From: an uncultured Sphingobium sp.
GTDB lineage: Bacteria; Pseudomonadota; Alphaproteobacteria; Sphingomonadales; Sphingomonadaceae
Direction: 5' to 3'
Length of the DNA stretch: 6,151 nucleotides
Assembly: GCA_913773715.1 (NCBI GenBank)
Contig: CAJYHD010000456.1
Coordinates: 1-6,151 of the forward strand
The notes under the pieces are model-generated. The model saw nothing but the letters and a program-made list of their open reading frames with translations, was not told the origin of the DNA and searched no databases. How positions within the stretch are numbered: position 1 is the stretch's first letter; each line of letters opens with the position of its first letter. This document shows positions 5,859-6,151 of this stretch, piece by piece. Position numbers and translations under genes: made by a program.

Positions 5859-6151
5859 GGCCGGTTTGATCAGCTACGCCGCTTTCGCCAGCCTAACGCT
5901 GGGCATGAAGAAGCACCGCCCCTCCCCGCCCTTGCCGATCATGCCAGCGCCGGATCAGGCACGGATAGCGGGCTGGGTGCTGCTCGGCTGCGCCGTAATA
6001 GCGGCGATAGGGCGATATGGTCCCGGGCTCGGCGTCATCAACTGGATCGGGCAGATGTGCGTCGTGGGCGCGCTGCTCGTCCTACTGCATAGCTGGAAGC
6101 CGCGCACGGCGTTGATGCTTGCAGCACCTGCGCTTGCGATTGGCCTCGCAT
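5851..6151 (+). CDS. DUF3325 family small inner-membrane protein, 3' end outside window
   Basis: One hundred codons are open from the ATG at 5851 to the window edge. Predicted helices lie at about 3-19, 38-55, 62-81 and 86-100, with KKHR after helix 1 and SWKPR between helices 3 and 4. The start LISYAAFASLTLGMKKHR, then a GWVLLG helix and an aliphatic helix ending LLVLLHSWKPR, are typical of DUF3325, whose members are roughly 100-120 residues; little of the protein should be missing. DUF3325 proteins accompany DUF3649 and PepSY proteins in siderophore-uptake loci, with no defined activity. The ATG lies 8 bases inside the PepSY gene (ATGCTTGA), and with only a weak GAGA before it, translation probably depends on coupling. 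It is the third gene of the operon. Confidence 0.84.
   Translation, partial: MLEAGLISYAAFASLTLGMKKHRPSPPLPIMPAPDQARIAGWVLLGCAVIAAIGRYGPGLGVINWIGQMCVVGALLVLLHSWKPRTALMLAAPALAIGLA

Overview
The window looks like ordinary chromosome from a GC-rich alphaproteobacterium, most likely a sphingomonad (Sphingobium/Sphingomonas-type). I infer this from the ParE sequence style, the strong G/C bias at third codon positions, the Omp25/31-like barrel start, and the serine hydrolase type. No mobile element, CRISPR array, tRNA or rRNA is visible.

Layout. Positions 1-453 (minus strand) hold the 5' part of a small outer-membrane beta-barrel protein with a clear signal peptide; its 3' end lies outside the window. 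A 156-bp divergent intergenic region (454-609) follows, with a perfect 7-2-7 palindrome and a likely parE promoter placed so close to the ATG that the parE mRNA may be leaderless. Next come two plus-strand genes joined by a 4-bp ATGA overlap: parE (topoisomerase IV subunit B, 610-2586) and an exported two-domain serine hydrolase of the class A beta-lactamase/Orf12-like fold (2583-3866). An 88-bp gap (3867-3954) carries an AT-rich interrupted palindrome that matches the Fur box consensus at 13 of 19 positions. Downstream are three tightly overlapping membrane-protein genes: DUF3649 (3955-4266), a PepSY-domain transporter/reductase-like protein (4263-5858) and DUF3325 (5851 to beyond the edge).

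How the genes fit together. DUF3649, PepSY and DUF3325 form a known set of inner-membrane genes that accompany TonB-dependent siderophore receptors. The PepSY member has the membrane and histidine layout of FoxB/PiuB-type ferrisiderophore reductases, so the likely job is releasing iron from a ferri-siderophore at the inner membrane. The Fur-box-like site in front supports control by iron. No receptor gene lies in the window; it may be further downstream. The parE-hydrolase pair is probably a separate transcription unit linking an essential housekeeping gene to a periplasmic hydrolase of unknown substrate. I see no clearly new biological system. The points most worth a second look are the Fur-like site with its nested hairpins, the hydrolase's non-canonical active site, and the possible leaderless parE start.
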